A program made the position numbers and the translations under genes. A DNA stretch of 5,675 nt, taken from Phycisphaerae bacterium. Its GTDB lineage: Bacteria > Planctomycetota > Phycisphaerae > Sedimentisphaerales > Anaerobacaceae. Below, one piece after another: positions 5,561 through 5,675 of the stretch (its first letter is position 1; every line of letters begins with the position of its first letter). Location: positions 1-5,675 of the forward strand of contig JAUWBX010000170.1 of assembly GCA_030609625.1 (NCBI GenBank), read 5' to 3'. Below the pieces are notes generated by a model. It saw only the letters and a program-made list of their open reading frames with translations. It ran no database searches and was not told the DNA's origin.

Positions 5561-5675
5561 TGTCATTCTGAACGGAGCGCAGCCTTTAGCCCTGAGCGTA
5601 GTCGAACGGGGGAGTGAAGAATCTCTTTATGGCTCAAGAATTGAGATTCTTCGGCTTCGCCTCAGAGTCCCTCCT
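5561..5675. repeat. Palindromic intergenic repeat, truncated by the window edge
   Basis: The element opens with TGTCATTCTGA and contains GAAGAATCTC (5616-5625), exactly mirrored by GAGATTCTTC (5643-5652) with 17 bases between. The left side carries the related words CTGAACGGAGCGCAG and CTGAGCGTAGTCGAAC; the right side continues as GGCTTCGCCTCAGA. CATTCTGAGCG...GAAGAATCTC elements of this type are, from memory, scattered in many copies in several bacterial phyla including planctomycetes. The outer end of the right arm lies beyond the window. No coding potential is seen. Confidence 0.65.

Overview
The window carries four genes that I can support, in two orientations, separated by repeat-rich spacers. 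It is clearly bacterial: compact genes, Shine-Dalgarno sites in front of two of them, and short intergenic palindromes. The mix of a long SNF/NSS transporter, a small MazG-like protein, and A/T-rich palindromes built on TCCGAAAT-type and CATTCTGA...GAAGAATCTC-type words resembles what I remember from Planctomycetota (Phycisphaerae-like) contigs. That placement is an inference from memory and nothing in the window proves it.

Layout from left to right: (1) 165-1316, minus strand, an AT-rich gene for an uncharacterised HExxH metallopeptidase-like protein with a coiled-coil rear half and a C-terminal membrane anchor. (2) 1317-1902, a spacer without a convincing gene; from about 1605 to 1770 it holds a degenerate repeat broken up by small GNRA-type mini-hairpins. 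(3) 1903-2172, plus strand, a compact MazG-like nucleotide pyrophosphohydrolase. (4) 2173-2330, a long imperfect palindrome filling the whole gap between the convergent MazG and transporter genes. (5) 2329-4386 and 4428-5276, minus strand, a probable two-gene operon transcribed from right to left: first an amidohydrolase-fold protein, then 41 bp later a sodium-dependent NSS/SNF transporter. (6) 5277-5675, the upstream region of that operon, ending in another palindromic repeat cut by the window edge.

The operon is the most interesting part. The transporter has the usual 12-helix NSS core, but it lacks the near-universal extracellular-gate arginine, has a mostly eukaryote-like chloride-site set with Asp in place of the key Asn, and carries about 170 extra C-terminal residues with four more predicted helices. 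Its partner keeps the TIM-barrel amidohydrolase layout but appears to lack two classical metal-site residues, and its last codons and stop lie inside a tandem 8-bp DNA repeat. A plausible joint role is uptake of an amino acid or similar small substrate together with a hydrolase-fold partner; the substrate cannot be read from the sequence. The peptidase and MazG genes look like independent single-gene units. I found no RNA gene, CRISPR array, transposase or convincing phage gene.
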